Counted from the stretch's first letter, positions 16,809 through 25,862 are shown. The stretch is DNA of 64,000 nt from CALCKU01 sp964607445 (GCA_964607445.1 CAZSKN010000013.1:1-64000); one strand, 5' to 3'. The notes: a model not told the origin generated them from the sequence alone. Made by a program: numbers and translations.

Positions 16809-17933
16809 TTAAACGCTCAAATCTTCCGCACCCCAAAATTCCAAGAGTTCATCTCGTATTTTAATCTGATTAATATCGGTCATTTCGACGGCCTTTAGGC
16901 GCTGGATTATTCGGGAGGTACGGACGCCTTGGTTGCAAACCCATTCGATATCGATCTCGTTAGCCGCCATTTGTGTCCGGTTTATTTTTCGCCCGTCTTT
17001 GAGAAATATTTTACCCTGACTATCGGTTTTCGGGACACCTTTTCTGTGCAGGGCAATAACTTCCCACCGACTATTATAAACAGGTGCGCCAGAACTGCCC
17101 TTTAAAGTGTCGGCGCTATAGTAACAAAATTGATCCTCAATATCGTCATTGCTGAGTTCGACCAAAAGAGAATTGTGCACGGTGACTTTTTTGCGCTCCC
17201 CTTTGGGATGTTGAATAATATTGACAGGTTGTCCAACGATGATTTTACCTTCTTCTTGGAATAATTGATGTTCGCCATATTCCGCGAGGGATTTTTGCAA
17301 TCGACTTTTAGGTTTAACAGCTACAAGCGCAAAGTCATGTTCTGGATCAGAAACATAAAACCTATCGGGATCAAGTTTAAACTCTTGGGCTTGTTTGCGG
17401 GCTCCGAAATCATTTTCTTCAAAATCGAGCACAAATTTAGACGTCTTCGCGGTCGCTATATCCGGCAGGTTATGCCAATTGGTCATCATTATATTCATGC
17501 CCACTAGAAATCCTGTGCCACGACCAAAAGGCTCCATGCGAACAAGGCCAACGGAGCGGGATATGTCTAGTCCCTTTTCAAACGTTTCAATCGACAGCAG
17601 ATCATTTGTACCCCCGATAAGGCGCTCGAACGTAATGTCATCAGAGACGTCTAGGGCCTCAATTTTTTCGATAATAGCACTTTCGGTTTCGTCAAAACTC
17701 TCTAAAGCTTCGGGAGAGGTGGGTGCAAAATTTTTATCGATAATCTGTTTTTGAAACTCCCGAAGCGTTTCCCGTTTCAAATAGGCTTTTATACGTTCGG
17801 GTGAATCGAGTAAGGTGGGGCGACGATTCAAAATGGCGCGCTGGACTTTTTTGATACTGCGTTGGCGTTTTTTAAAATTCTTTCCAACGTCTAATAAAAT
17901 ATCGAATTCATCTCTTGAATATTTTTTAGTCAC
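16809..17933 (-). CDS. Trypsin-like serine peptidase (S1, V8-like) with helical N-terminal domain
   Basis: The 374-residue protein has a catalytic triad: MTNWHNL with His154, EHDFALV with Asp200, and LKGSSGAPV with Ser281. The barrel begins at GRGTGFLVG (about 137). The first 100 residues are charged and helical, with no signal peptide. The linker FERLIGGTNDLLSIETFEKG resembles the segment preceding trypsin domains in bacterial conflict-type proteins that carry small N-terminal adaptor domains. This suggests a cytoplasmic, signal-activated peptidase rather than a secreted one. GTG start, with AAGGGGG upstream; ten bases after the SGNH stop. It parallels the papain-like peptidase that follows the SGNH gene in the other operon. 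Confidence 0.8.
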   Translation of the reverse strand: MTKKYSRDEFDILLDVGKNFKKRQRSIKKVQRAILNRRPTLLDSPERIKAYLKRETLREFQKQIIDKNFAPTSPEALESFDETESAIIEKIEALDVSDDITFERLIGGTNDLLSIETFEKGLDISRSVGLVRMEPFGRGTGFLVGMNIMMTNWHNLPDIATAKTSKFVLDFEENDFGARKQAQEFKLDPDRFYVSDPEHDFALVAVKPKSRLQKSLAEYGEHQLFQEEGKIIVGQPVNIIQHPKGERKKVTVHNSLLVELSNDDIEDQFCYYSADTLKGSSGAPVYNSRWEVIALHRKGVPKTDSQGKIFLKDGRKINRTQMAANEIDIEWVCNQGVRTSRIIQRLKAVEMTDINQIKIRDELLEFWGAEDLSV

Positions 17934-17943
17934 TTCGGCCCCC

Positions 17944-19008
17944 TTAACTTAAAAGACTGGGGGCGAGGGCTGTTTTAAGGGTCGCCCTAAACCGCTTGGC
18001 GACTTTGGCAAACCCATCATCTGTACCGTGAATTTCGTCCACCCAATCGGATACGCTTGGCATGGCCCCACGGCAATCGACAACCCAGACATGGGTCTGG
18101 ACGGAGTTTTTCGCAATATCATTTAACATGTCATAGAGCATATCGAGCATTAGCTTGATCACCCCGCGTCTTAGTGTTCGATCAAAAATCTTGCGCGCAT
18201 CTAAAGGGTCGCCGAGCCATTGTTTTTTCTTGGCATGGAAGGGGTCACGTTCGTCATTCTCCCATTCATAAGGAAACACATAGTCATAGCCATGAATAAA
18301 AATCGGTAAATCATGGAACCCTGGCTCTGACCTGATTGATGAAATGACTTTCAGATAGGCAAGTTGCAAACGGTTTAACCTTTGCACAAATACGCTGAAA
18401 TTTATATGGCCGGTAATATCGGTAGGATCGCCATTAAAATCTCTTATAATATCTTGAAGGGCCGAGATGCCGGTCTTCGGATCTTCCCCGATAATGTCAT
18501 TGCCTGCGCCGGAAAACATAAACCCGCTCACCGTGTGGCCTTTGTCACGCAATTTTCTGAGCGCTAGGAGATATTCTGTATGTCGGCTGGATTCCTCGCC
18601 AAAAACCATATTATCGGCTGTGTCCCCGGCCGCGCCGACGGAATAAATAAGGTAATCTTTTTTAAGATGATCGACAACGTCTTTGATGATTAAAGGGAAT
18701 TGAAACCAGCTATCACCCTCCGAGACAATAATGGGTAGATCGGTCCCTTTTTTAAGACGTTTTTTAAATTTTTGTTTCCGCCGCCACCGGGCGATATCAT
18801 TCGCAGTACCTAGAGCATTTTCAAGCTCCATTTCATGCTCTTGCATTTCGACAAGATCAGGATTGGGGTGGAGACGGAACTCGAAAGCGCCTTCGCCTTT
18901 TGTAACGATCGAGTATTTTTCGATCAGACTATCGTCTGTATCCGGGTTTTCTAAAAGCTGTCGGTAACGTCGATAGCTGATGGGTTGAATGTCGTAAACT
19001 TTTGCCAT
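17944..19008 (-). CDS. SGNH/GDSL-family hydrolase (paralogue 2)
   Basis: The 354-residue protein has SEGDSWFQFP with Ser100, VGAAGDT for block II, GAGNDIIG for block III, and DEIHG with Asp324 and His327. A basic stretch (RWRRKQKFKKRLKK) precedes the first block, as in the paralogue at 4529-5566, and no signal peptide is seen. It lies 34 bases after the RoxA-like cytochrome gene and ten bases before the trypsin-like gene, so the three form one operon. Ester hydrolysis of a lipid or acylated polymer is expected from the family; the repeated pairing with RoxA-like cytochromes makes release of an acyl chain for oxygenation plausible. Confidence 0.8.
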   Translation of the reverse strand: MAKVYDIQPISYRRYRQLLENPDTDDSLIEKYSIVTKGEGAFEFRLHPNPDLVEMQEHEMELENALGTANDIARWRRKQKFKKRLKKGTDLPIIVSEGDSWFQFPLIIKDVVDHLKKDYLIYSVGAAGDTADNMVFGEESSRHTEYLLALRKLRDKGHTVSGFMFSGAGNDIIGEDPKTGISALQDIIRDFNGDPTDITGHINFSVFVQRLNRLQLAYLKVISSIRSEPGFHDLPIFIHGYDYVFPYEWENDERDPFHAKKKQWLGDPLDARKIFDRTLRRGVIKLMLDMLYDMLNDIAKNSVQTHVWVVDCRGAMPSVSDWVDEIHGTDDGFAKVAKRFRATLKTALAPSLLS

Positions 19009-19042
19009 GGCGCGCCCTCCATTTAGTTATGCTTAACCTGTC

Positions 19043-21238
19043 CTATAATGTTTTTAAATATTCCAGTAATGCGGCTTTATCGGGGTCAGTCAGCGCGGTA
19101 CCCCATAGATGTCCTGCATTCGAATTTCCTGGCAATGTTGTATCAAATTTCGAGTAGCCTTCAGCCTGATCATAGATATATCCCACATTTTTAGGATCGT
19201 AATTTATATTCCCCACGTAAAAAATTTCGGGCCGACATGTCTTACCCTCCGGACAGCCCTCTACGGGGTCCGCCACGGGAGATAACATATCGGACAGCGT
19301 CGGAACGGAGCCGTTGTGAAGATAGGGGGCAGAGGCCCAAATGCCATTTAAAGGACGGGCTTTATAGCCGAAAGGATGATAATTATCGCCTTTGCGTTTT
19401 TTATCATCTTTATAGATATATTGAGTGGCCTGCGGTCCGCATTCGTGTTTCGGATCTCGACCATTATGGCTTTCAGTTTTGGTGGTCTGATAATGGACTT
19501 CTAATGACGGGTTAAAGTCAAACCCTCCGCCAATCTCGGCTGATTTTCCTTTTCGTGATTTTGCGATTTTTCCCAAGCCTGCCGCAGCGTCAATCAGATT
19601 GAGGGTAGAACTGACAGGGCGTCGTATATGTATGGAATTATCACAGGTCAAAGGCCGGAAAGACCCGACAATAGACCGTGTGACTACTTCGCGCAGAACA
19701 TTGGCGAAGGGTTCCTCCGGTGTCATTTTTTCTCCGCGTCTCGACAAGGAATCCAGACCTTCCAACAGTCCGGTCTTGGCTCCGGTTCGTATGCCGGTAA
19801 GAGCTGTAAATGGGTCTGTACCTACGATATTGGCATCGACCATGGTGATCGGCAAATCGCATGTATCTTTCTTATCCGGGTCAATATCTCTAAATTCGTC
19901 GGCAATGACGGCGTGGCAAGATGCACATTTGCTGTTATAGATCGAGGCCCCCGCCGAGACGAGTTTATCTTTGATTTCAGGTAAAATACCTTTCAGAGCC
20001 GGGTCTGTCCATTTAGGCGAGTTAAGCGACCTAATCCAATAATCCATCTTGTTAAGATTACGTCGCTTGACTGTAGAGCAATGTCCAAAATTCGCGTTTT
20101 GTTTAGTGACTTCCGTACGGCCAAACACGCCGAGAACTTGTCCAAAATTACGACCCAGAACCCCGCCAGCCTTTTTATTATTCGCGCTTCCGTTCCATTG
20201 TACCCGTGCCATATGCGGCGTGTCCCATAAAACAGGATAGCTGACAGGGGCATTGGGCGCACGCCCATTCCCGCCAAGGTCACGACTGTCAAGATGTAAG
20301 TCCCGTGCTGTCACTTGATTGAAAATGACCCCAAAAGCGTCCACCCGGCCATGTCCCGGATTGATATCCGGCGTGTTTCGCCTCTGCCACATGTCACGTT
20401 TTCGCAAAACGCTTTTTAGAGTCTGTCGTAAGTTTTCTTTATCGTCTTGCGTTTTAGCGCCCATGCGTTCGGCAAACCGATCAAATTTTATATTGCTTGA
20501 ATAGGTCTCGGCTAAAGCCGTATCTATGGCCGTCAAAAGTCCCATAAAGTCACCCATGCCTTGATTGCCATCAATACGAACCGTTTTCCCACTGATTTTC
20601 ATATTGGAGGTATGACACGCGGCACAATTTATACCCAGCATGGGTGTCGTAACTTTATGTGTATTTTTAAACTTGGGCTCAACAAAGCCGTCAATTGTAA
20701 ACCCCAGTGGCAATCCTTTAATGTTTAAATTATGGCTGGGTTTATCTGTCTTGAGATCTGTTACTTGGCTCTTTGGGTAGGGTATATAGCCATATTTTTT
20801 GACAGCTAATCCATCGGAGCCGAAGAATTTTTGTGTGGAGTTTGGGCCTTCCAGCGCTAAAGCCATTTTCAAAGGGATGATTTCCGATCCTTGGGGGGTG
20901 AAATAATATTTATGCCGAAACGCTTCATTCCACCCTTGATCCAGATGAATAATATCGTCTTGGTGCGAGGCATAATTATAATCCTGACCTTTGCGGTCGG
21001 TGAGGGGTTTCGCCAAATCTGGGAATAGAAAAAACAGGCCAAAAAATGCAACAATTGTAGTGATAACAAGTCCAAGGCTGGACATAAATATTTTAAGAGG
21101 GCGGGGTATCAACCCCCAAATGAAAATTTTGATTTTGTCTAGAAATAAAATAAAACTTTTCAAGGGAACTGGCAGCACAGCCCATATTTTCGACAGTGCT
21201 ATTTGAAGGAAATTTGAAATATTTTTTATAATTTTCAT
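19043..21238 (-). CDS. RoxA-like dihaem c-type cytochrome, long form (paralogue 3)
   Basis: The 731-residue protein has a hydrophobic N-terminus with one or two helices (about 25-72), then the full RoxA-type layout: CAACH (205-209), GHGRVDAFGVIFNQ, VSYPVLWDTPHMARVQWNG (about 332-350), CASCH (438-442), and the C-terminal APYLHNGSVPTLSDML and GHLWGTALT motifs. The WDTP...QWNGS region is shared with rubber oxygenase and with Pseudomonas oleate 10S-dioxygenase-type enzymes, so this copy is the best candidate for an oxygenase. ATG 21238 is chosen because GGGGCGCTC precedes it; a reading from 21355 would run through a 31-base palindrome. Located on the periplasmic side and anchored to the membrane. 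First gene of a three-gene operon. Confidence 0.85.
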   Translation of the reverse strand: MKIIKNISNFLQIALSKIWAVLPVPLKSFILFLDKIKIFIWGLIPRPLKIFMSSLGLVITTIVAFFGLFFLFPDLAKPLTDRKGQDYNYASHQDDIIHLDQGWNEAFRHKYYFTPQGSEIIPLKMALALEGPNSTQKFFGSDGLAVKKYGYIPYPKSQVTDLKTDKPSHNLNIKGLPLGFTIDGFVEPKFKNTHKVTTPMLGINCAACHTSNMKISGKTVRIDGNQGMGDFMGLLTAIDTALAETYSSNIKFDRFAERMGAKTQDDKENLRQTLKSVLRKRDMWQRRNTPDINPGHGRVDAFGVIFNQVTARDLHLDSRDLGGNGRAPNAPVSYPVLWDTPHMARVQWNGSANNKKAGGVLGRNFGQVLGVFGRTEVTKQNANFGHCSTVKRRNLNKMDYWIRSLNSPKWTDPALKGILPEIKDKLVSAGASIYNSKCASCHAVIADEFRDIDPDKKDTCDLPITMVDANIVGTDPFTALTGIRTGAKTGLLEGLDSLSRRGEKMTPEEPFANVLREVVTRSIVGSFRPLTCDNSIHIRRPVSSTLNLIDAAAGLGKIAKSRKGKSAEIGGGFDFNPSLEVHYQTTKTESHNGRDPKHECGPQATQYIYKDDKKRKGDNYHPFGYKARPLNGIWASAPYLHNGSVPTLSDMLSPVADPVEGCPEGKTCRPEIFYVGNINYDPKNVGYIYDQAEGYSKFDTTLPGNSNAGHLWGTALTDPDKAALLEYLKTL

Positions 21239-21272
21239 GAGCGCCCCACTCGTTGATGATGGCTTATAACAA

Positions 21273-21303
21273 ATTATTTTCAAGATGTCATCTTGAAAAT
21301 AAT
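21273..21303. promoter_or_regulatory. 31-base palindrome upstream of the RoxA-like/SGNH/trypsin operon
   Basis: Perfect inverted repeat with 15-base arms (attattttcaagatg and its complement) around one central T. It lies 35 bases upstream of the cytochrome start at 21238 and 97 bases before the divergent gene at 21400, so it could control both. A TTGACA reads leftward at 21355-21350. It is suited to a dimeric regulator; as RNA it could form a hairpin in the leader. Confidence 0.6.
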
Positions 21304-21399
21304 AACCAAAACCTGTAAGTACGAGATAGACATGCGAACGGGGCAACGCTGTCAACCTGCAGAAAGTTGCTCTATTCCATTTAAGATAGGGCGCTATTT

Positions 21400-22890
21400 A
21401 TGTTAAAAACGATTCTTTTATCCGGATTGGTCATGTTGATGATGTCGACATGCAATTCAACTCCGAATTCCTCTCAACCCAAGGACACCTCCGGTCAGGG
21501 TTCTTCCACTGTCGAAGTGCCACCGGACACATCGCCTGATGGTCCCGAATTGGAAGAATTTGAAAGCAAAGCCATATCATTTTCGCCGAATGATGTCTCA
21601 ATCTTATTTCCGGCCCCTAAAACGCCTACAGAGTTAAACGCCAATATTTTACGGCTCACTGACTTTCAGCCTGATCGTGTACTTCCAGAAAATGTGTTCC
21701 GGCAAGTGATGGCTTTAATTACGGGGCCGTCTACATTGACCGCACCTAATGGCGCGTTGACTGTGGACGCAGGCGCAATACCTGGAACTGGCCGACGGAT
21801 TAATTTTCCTGGGCAAAACTTGCGCTCAGATTGGGTCGTTGCCGGGATTCGCATTGACCCGGGCGCACCGGGAATGGGAGAAAACATTTTTAATGTATTT
21901 GGCAAGTCGCCGCAGATTAGATTAATTCTTCAACCTGTAAGCCAGTCCAATAATGGACTACGTGATCTTATCGATGTGACGGACGGTAGTTTGCATTTGG
22001 TCTATGCTTTTCACGGTCCGGATGACCCTGTGGCGAAGTCTCAATGTTTTTTGCATAATGTCGCGGATATGGAAAGTTTTCAGACCGCCGTTACCGACCT
22101 AAAGGCCATTAAAGACCGATTTGAAACGGAACATGGTGTGGTGACAGATGAACTTCCATTGGGCGTGCATCCGGCCGTGTCTGTCGCAGGAGCCGAGTTT
22201 AGAGGGGCTATCCAATCTTATTTGAATACCTATTTGACGCCTGAGCGGCTATTCGCTGTTTCGGTGGCGGGAATACCGCTTCCTAATCCCGAGCCTTGGG
22301 TGTTTTTGGCAATGCAAAAAAGCCCGCTTTCGGGCAATATAGAAGCGGTGCCAGGGCCCGCTATTGTGCAAGCTGGGCCCCTGCCTAATTTTGGTCAGAT
22401 GATTAGCTTTATTGATCGTCCACAGATCGTACCCGCGCCCGCCACGGATAATTTGCAAGCTGTAAATTGCAACATAAACCGGACGGGTCGCGTGCCACAA
22501 CCCGTTGCAGGGGCCGGTCTTTCAACAGCAACTGCCTTTGATCAGGGGGATAGGAATATTACGCAAATTGCGTCTGTTATTGCGGATGTCACCCAGAGTC
22601 ATTTCTTTAATACCGACTGTATAAGTTGCCATACCGAGACCCGGAAAGAAATTGATATGGGGCAAACTACGGCGGCAATTATCGGAGTGCAGGCTAATAT
22701 TGACCCTGCGGTCATTCCTGGAGAACAATGGAATGTACGGGCTTTTGGCTGGTTTCCCGGTTTCTTCAATCAGTTAGAATCCGGAGCCCATGAAACTGTT
22801 ACCCGGCGCACGGCCCATGAAACGGCCGAAGTAATTAAATGTTTTGAAACGGATAATTGGCACAGAGCCGATGTGGCCTGTTTGCATTAA
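21400..22890 (+). CDS. Putative lipoprotein with a single C-terminal haem c site
   Basis: The 496-residue protein begins with a hydrophobic segment ending MSTC, an imperfect lipobox, followed by a Ser/Pro-rich linker. Most of the protein is an unrecognised beta-rich domain with several isolated Cys (CFLHN, NCNIN). Near the end is DCISCHTETR, one haem c site (407-411), then WNVRAFGWFPG and a Cys-containing tail. The family resembles exported hypothetical cytochromes that accompany dihaem cytochromes. It is divergent from the RoxA-like gene across the palindrome and probably co-transcribed with the DUF2235 gene 61 bases downstream. A role as electron partner for the RoxA-like enzyme is an inference. 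Confidence 0.6.
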   Translation: MLKTILLSGLVMLMMSTCNSTPNSSQPKDTSGQGSSTVEVPPDTSPDGPELEEFESKAISFSPNDVSILFPAPKTPTELNANILRLTDFQPDRVLPENVFRQVMALITGPSTLTAPNGALTVDAGAIPGTGRRINFPGQNLRSDWVVAGIRIDPGAPGMGENIFNVFGKSPQIRLILQPVSQSNNGLRDLIDVTDGSLHLVYAFHGPDDPVAKSQCFLHNVADMESFQTAVTDLKAIKDRFETEHGVVTDELPLGVHPAVSVAGAEFRGAIQSYLNTYLTPERLFAVSVAGIPLPNPEPWVFLAMQKSPLSGNIEAVPGPAIVQAGPLPNFGQMISFIDRPQIVPAPATDNLQAVNCNINRTGRVPQPVAGAGLSTATAFDQGDRNITQIASVIADVTQSHFFNTDCISCHTETRKEIDMGQTTAAIIGVQANIDPAVIPGEQWNVRAFGWFPGFFNQLESGAHETVTRRTAHETAEVIKCFETDNWHRADVACLH

Positions 22891-22951
22891 AGCCCCGCTT
22901 TGTATGTGAGGGCGCGGGTTTGCCCGTATATGGACGGAATTTGGGGGTTGC

Positions 22952-24370
22952 GTGAAACGTCTTGTTTTTTGTTTTGATGGAACCAGTAATGTTATTGAGG
23001 CCGTCCATCCGACAAATGTCGTGAATATTGCATCCAGTATTGCTGATAAAGATCGAAAGGGTCGCCAGCAAATCGTCTATTATGATGAAGGCGTTGGATC
23101 AACGCAGGAAGATAAAATTTCGGGTGGAGCCTTTGGCGCGGGTTTGCATCGTAACATCCTCGAAGCCTATAAATTCCTTATTTTGAATTACCAGCCTGAC
23201 GACGAAATATTCATTTTCGGATTCTCTCGGGGGGCTTTTACGGCGCGCTCATTTGCAGGGTTGATGCATTTTGCCGGGATTATGCAACGATTTCATGCCG
23301 AAAAAGTTTTTCAAGCCAATTGGTTTTATAAAAACAGAAACAACGCCACGCTTGTAAAGCCAGAAGAGCTATTGCGGTTTAAGCAATATTACGGTGTCCC
23401 TATTTGTACAACGCAAGAAGATGATGACTGGCGGTGTAATAATATTGAGGGCTATATATCCGGACAAGACCCGATGTTAAAAATAAAATACATAGGTGTC
23501 TGGGATACGGTCAAAACATTAGGGTGGCGAAAAATGGCTAAAGAACATGCGTATCACTCGCATGAATTAAATAGGTCTATTGAGTCAGGTCGTCATGCCG
23601 TATCATTGGATGAACGCCGCGAGAAATTTAATGTTACGCTTTGGCGTGATGTTGATATGCGCAATCAATCCGCGGGATTTAGGTCCAATGATCCGAAGCG
23701 CCCGTTCCAACAAATCTGGTTTCCCGGCGTGCATGGGGGTACGGGCGGGGGAGGCGACGTTCGCGGTTTGTCTGATGAAGCCTTAGCTTGGGTCTTGGAA
23801 GGTGCGATAAAAGCCGGGCTGGCTTTAGAAACATCTGAAATGTCCAAAGTTTTTAAATTTCGTCCTGATGCACTCGCGGCGATTAAAAATGTTTCCAATC
23901 CGCGCAAAGATTTTAACTATTATCTCATGCGGTTTATGCGCCGTATTACACGCGAAGGGCCCAAGGCTTTATATGAAGTCAGCCCATCGGCTCTTATACG
24001 ATGGGGGGCGCCTGCGGATATGTTACCCGAGAGCGTATTATATCGTCCCAAGCCACTGATGCCCTTGCGTGATCACATAGATGCGGCGTCGAAGGCCTAT
24101 GATGAAGCCCTTTACAGGCGTCGGCAAACCTATCAAAATCCATCTGAAACATTACCGGAAACCATTCAAGTCGATGGCATAATTTACAGTCTACATCGAG
24201 TTAGAGGCGCTGAAACACTCGGGAGTATAGCAAAGCATTATTACAGGAATGCCAGAAAATACCCTGTGATATTTCAAGCGAATGCGACAATGATTACAAA
24301 CCCTAACCGGATTTACGAGGGTCAAATCCTGCTGATACCGCATCTGCCAAGAGATGAATTGGCCGCATAA
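22952..24370 (+). CDS. DUF2235 (Tle1-like) phospholipase-type hydrolase with C-terminal LysM
   Basis: The 472-residue protein starts KRLVFCFDGTSN, the DUF2235 signature, and has IFGFSRGAFTAR with the nucleophile Ser92 and WFPGVHGGTGGG with the likely catalytic His. This fold includes type VI secretion phospholipase effectors (Tle1) and related cytoplasmic hydrolases. Residues about 405-468 form a LysM module (HRVRGAETLGSIAKHYY, then NPNRIYEGQILLIP), which binds peptidoglycan or chitin-like glycans. GTG start after TTGGGGG. No signal peptide is seen, so delivery or localisation is open. No T6SS genes are visible nearby. In context it is a third type of acyl hydrolase in the accessory block, beside the SGNH and alpha/beta hydrolase genes. 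Confidence 0.8.
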   Translation: MKRLVFCFDGTSNVIEAVHPTNVVNIASSIADKDRKGRQQIVYYDEGVGSTQEDKISGGAFGAGLHRNILEAYKFLILNYQPDDEIFIFGFSRGAFTARSFAGLMHFAGIMQRFHAEKVFQANWFYKNRNNATLVKPEELLRFKQYYGVPICTTQEDDDWRCNNIEGYISGQDPMLKIKYIGVWDTVKTLGWRKMAKEHAYHSHELNRSIESGRHAVSLDERREKFNVTLWRDVDMRNQSAGFRSNDPKRPFQQIWFPGVHGGTGGGGDVRGLSDEALAWVLEGAIKAGLALETSEMSKVFKFRPDALAAIKNVSNPRKDFNYYLMRFMRRITREGPKALYEVSPSALIRWGAPADMLPESVLYRPKPLMPLRDHIDAASKAYDEALYRRRQTYQNPSETLPETIQVDGIIYSLHRVRGAETLGSIAKHYYRNARKYPVIFQANATMITNPNRIYEGQILLIPHLPRDELAA

Positions 24371-24584
24371 TCCATTTTATTGCATTGGATATATGCCGTG
24401 TCCGAAAAATCGAGAAATTTTACGCCTCGCCGGACGTTTTCCTATTCAATAAACGGTTGATATGCTTCTCAATCTTGATATTGACTTTTGAGTTTATCAC
24501 ACAAATGCCAGTGATTAATTATATATGACTTAAAATCCTTATTAGGTGTAATAGGGCTATAGATTGGCAAAGCGAGGGAAGCAT

Positions 24585-25862
24585 ATGTCTGACGGGATGA
24601 ATGAATTTGCCGTCGTCGCGATAACGGATGATAAATTGGTGGCATGGCCGCGTGTCGCGGCCGTCGCGGCGATGGTCGCATTTTCCTTACCTACCTTTAT
24701 TACCGGATTAGAAATCTCACAGGGCTTATCTCCTGTGCAGGCTGTATGGGCTTTGATCTGGGGGTCGGTTATTATCCTGATGATTGGCGCTGTTATGGGA
24801 TCCATAGGTGCAAAGAGCCGGATGAGTTCATATTTATTGGTGCGGATTGCCTTTGGTGACAAGGGGGCCAGCTTAGTTAATATCGCCTTTGCAATTTCAT
24901 TGCTGGGGTGGTTTGGTGTGAACATTAACCTGTTTGCCGATGCTGTTTCTCGGCTTGCCCTAGATGTGTGGGGAGTTAGCATACCAAATTTGGCGCTCGC
25001 GATATTTGCCAGTGTGTGTATGACATTGACAACAATCATCGGTTTTAAAGCTATCAATATTCTCGCGACGCTTATGGTACCGATTTTAGCCGTAGTAACG
25101 TTTCTTTTTGCGCAATCCGCGCTTGCAGCACAAAGTTTCACTGAAATACTGGCGATAGAGCGCACAGCCTCAATAACGACAGGGGAAGGGATATCCGCCA
25201 TAGTCGGGGCCATCATAATCGGGGCTATAATTCTACCGGACATTACGCGTTTTTTAAGGCATTGGAGCGGGGCGATTTACACATCTATAATTGCTTATTT
25301 TATCGTCCAGATTGGAGTTATGGGAGCGGCCGCTCTGGCAGGCTCTGTGTCAGGTCAGATCGATATTTTGGACATTATGCTTGACCTCAATCTTGGAATA
25401 GGTGCGTTTTTAATTGTGATTGGCAGTAGTTGGGTTCTTAATTCTCTCAATCTCTATAGCGCTATTCTTGGAACAAAAGCGACGTTTCCAATGTTAAACA
25501 GTACGGGGTTAGCCATAGGTCTAGGTGCGGTAGGTGTATTGGCTGCGCTTATGAACCTGTTGGATAATTTCATACCGTTTCTGATATTCTTATCGGATAT
25601 TTTCATTCCTGTGGCCGGGGTTATAATGATCGATGCGCTTCTTATACGTCGGTCAGATTATCATATTGAGACGCTGGCGATTAACCGTGAGTTTAACTGG
25701 CCCGGCCTATTTGCGTGGTCTGTTGGCGCCGGATTTGCCTTGATGATTTCAAATGGTGTGATTTCCAGCCCTACGGCTATTGCGTCAATAGATGCGATTG
25801 TATTAGCGGGATTAGCCTATATTGGTTTTTCATGGATTGACCGTAAAAGGCGGCCAAGATGA
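24585..25862 (+). CDS. NCS1-family cytosine/purine permease (CodB-like)
   Basis: The 425-residue protein has about twelve membrane helices and NCS1 features, including FSLPTFITGLEISQGLS in helix 1, a Gly-rich AIVGAIIIGAIILPDITRF stretch in the middle, and LNSLNLYSAILG. NCS1 carriers bring in nucleobases, hydantoins and related compounds with Na+ or H+. The ATG at 24585 is preceded by GAGGGAAG; a TTG seven codons upstream is less likely. The stop overlaps the next ATG by four bases, so it is translationally coupled to the hydantoinase-like gene. The partner enzymes point to a hydantoin- or lactam-like substrate rather than cytosine, but the ligand cannot be read from sequence. Confidence 0.85.
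   Translation: MSDGMNEFAVVAITDDKLVAWPRVAAVAAMVAFSLPTFITGLEISQGLSPVQAVWALIWGSVIILMIGAVMGSIGAKSRMSSYLLVRIAFGDKGASLVNIAFAISLLGWFGVNINLFADAVSRLALDVWGVSIPNLALAIFASVCMTLTTIIGFKAINILATLMVPILAVVTFLFAQSALAAQSFTEILAIERTASITTGEGISAIVGAIIIGAIILPDITRFLRHWSGAIYTSIIAYFIVQIGVMGAAALAGSVSGQIDILDIMLDLNLGIGAFLIVIGSSWVLNSLNLYSAILGTKATFPMLNSTGLAIGLGAVGVLAALMNLLDNFIPFLIFLSDIFIPVAGVIMIDALLIRRSDYHIETLAINREFNWPGLFAWSVGAGFALMISNGVISSPTAIASIDAIVLAGLAYIGFSWIDRKRRPR

Noticed and set aside
24557..25243. 228-codon minus-strand open frame inside the permease gene
   Set aside because: Low-complexity antisense shadow of a membrane protein gene; the plus strand has clear NCS1 motifs.
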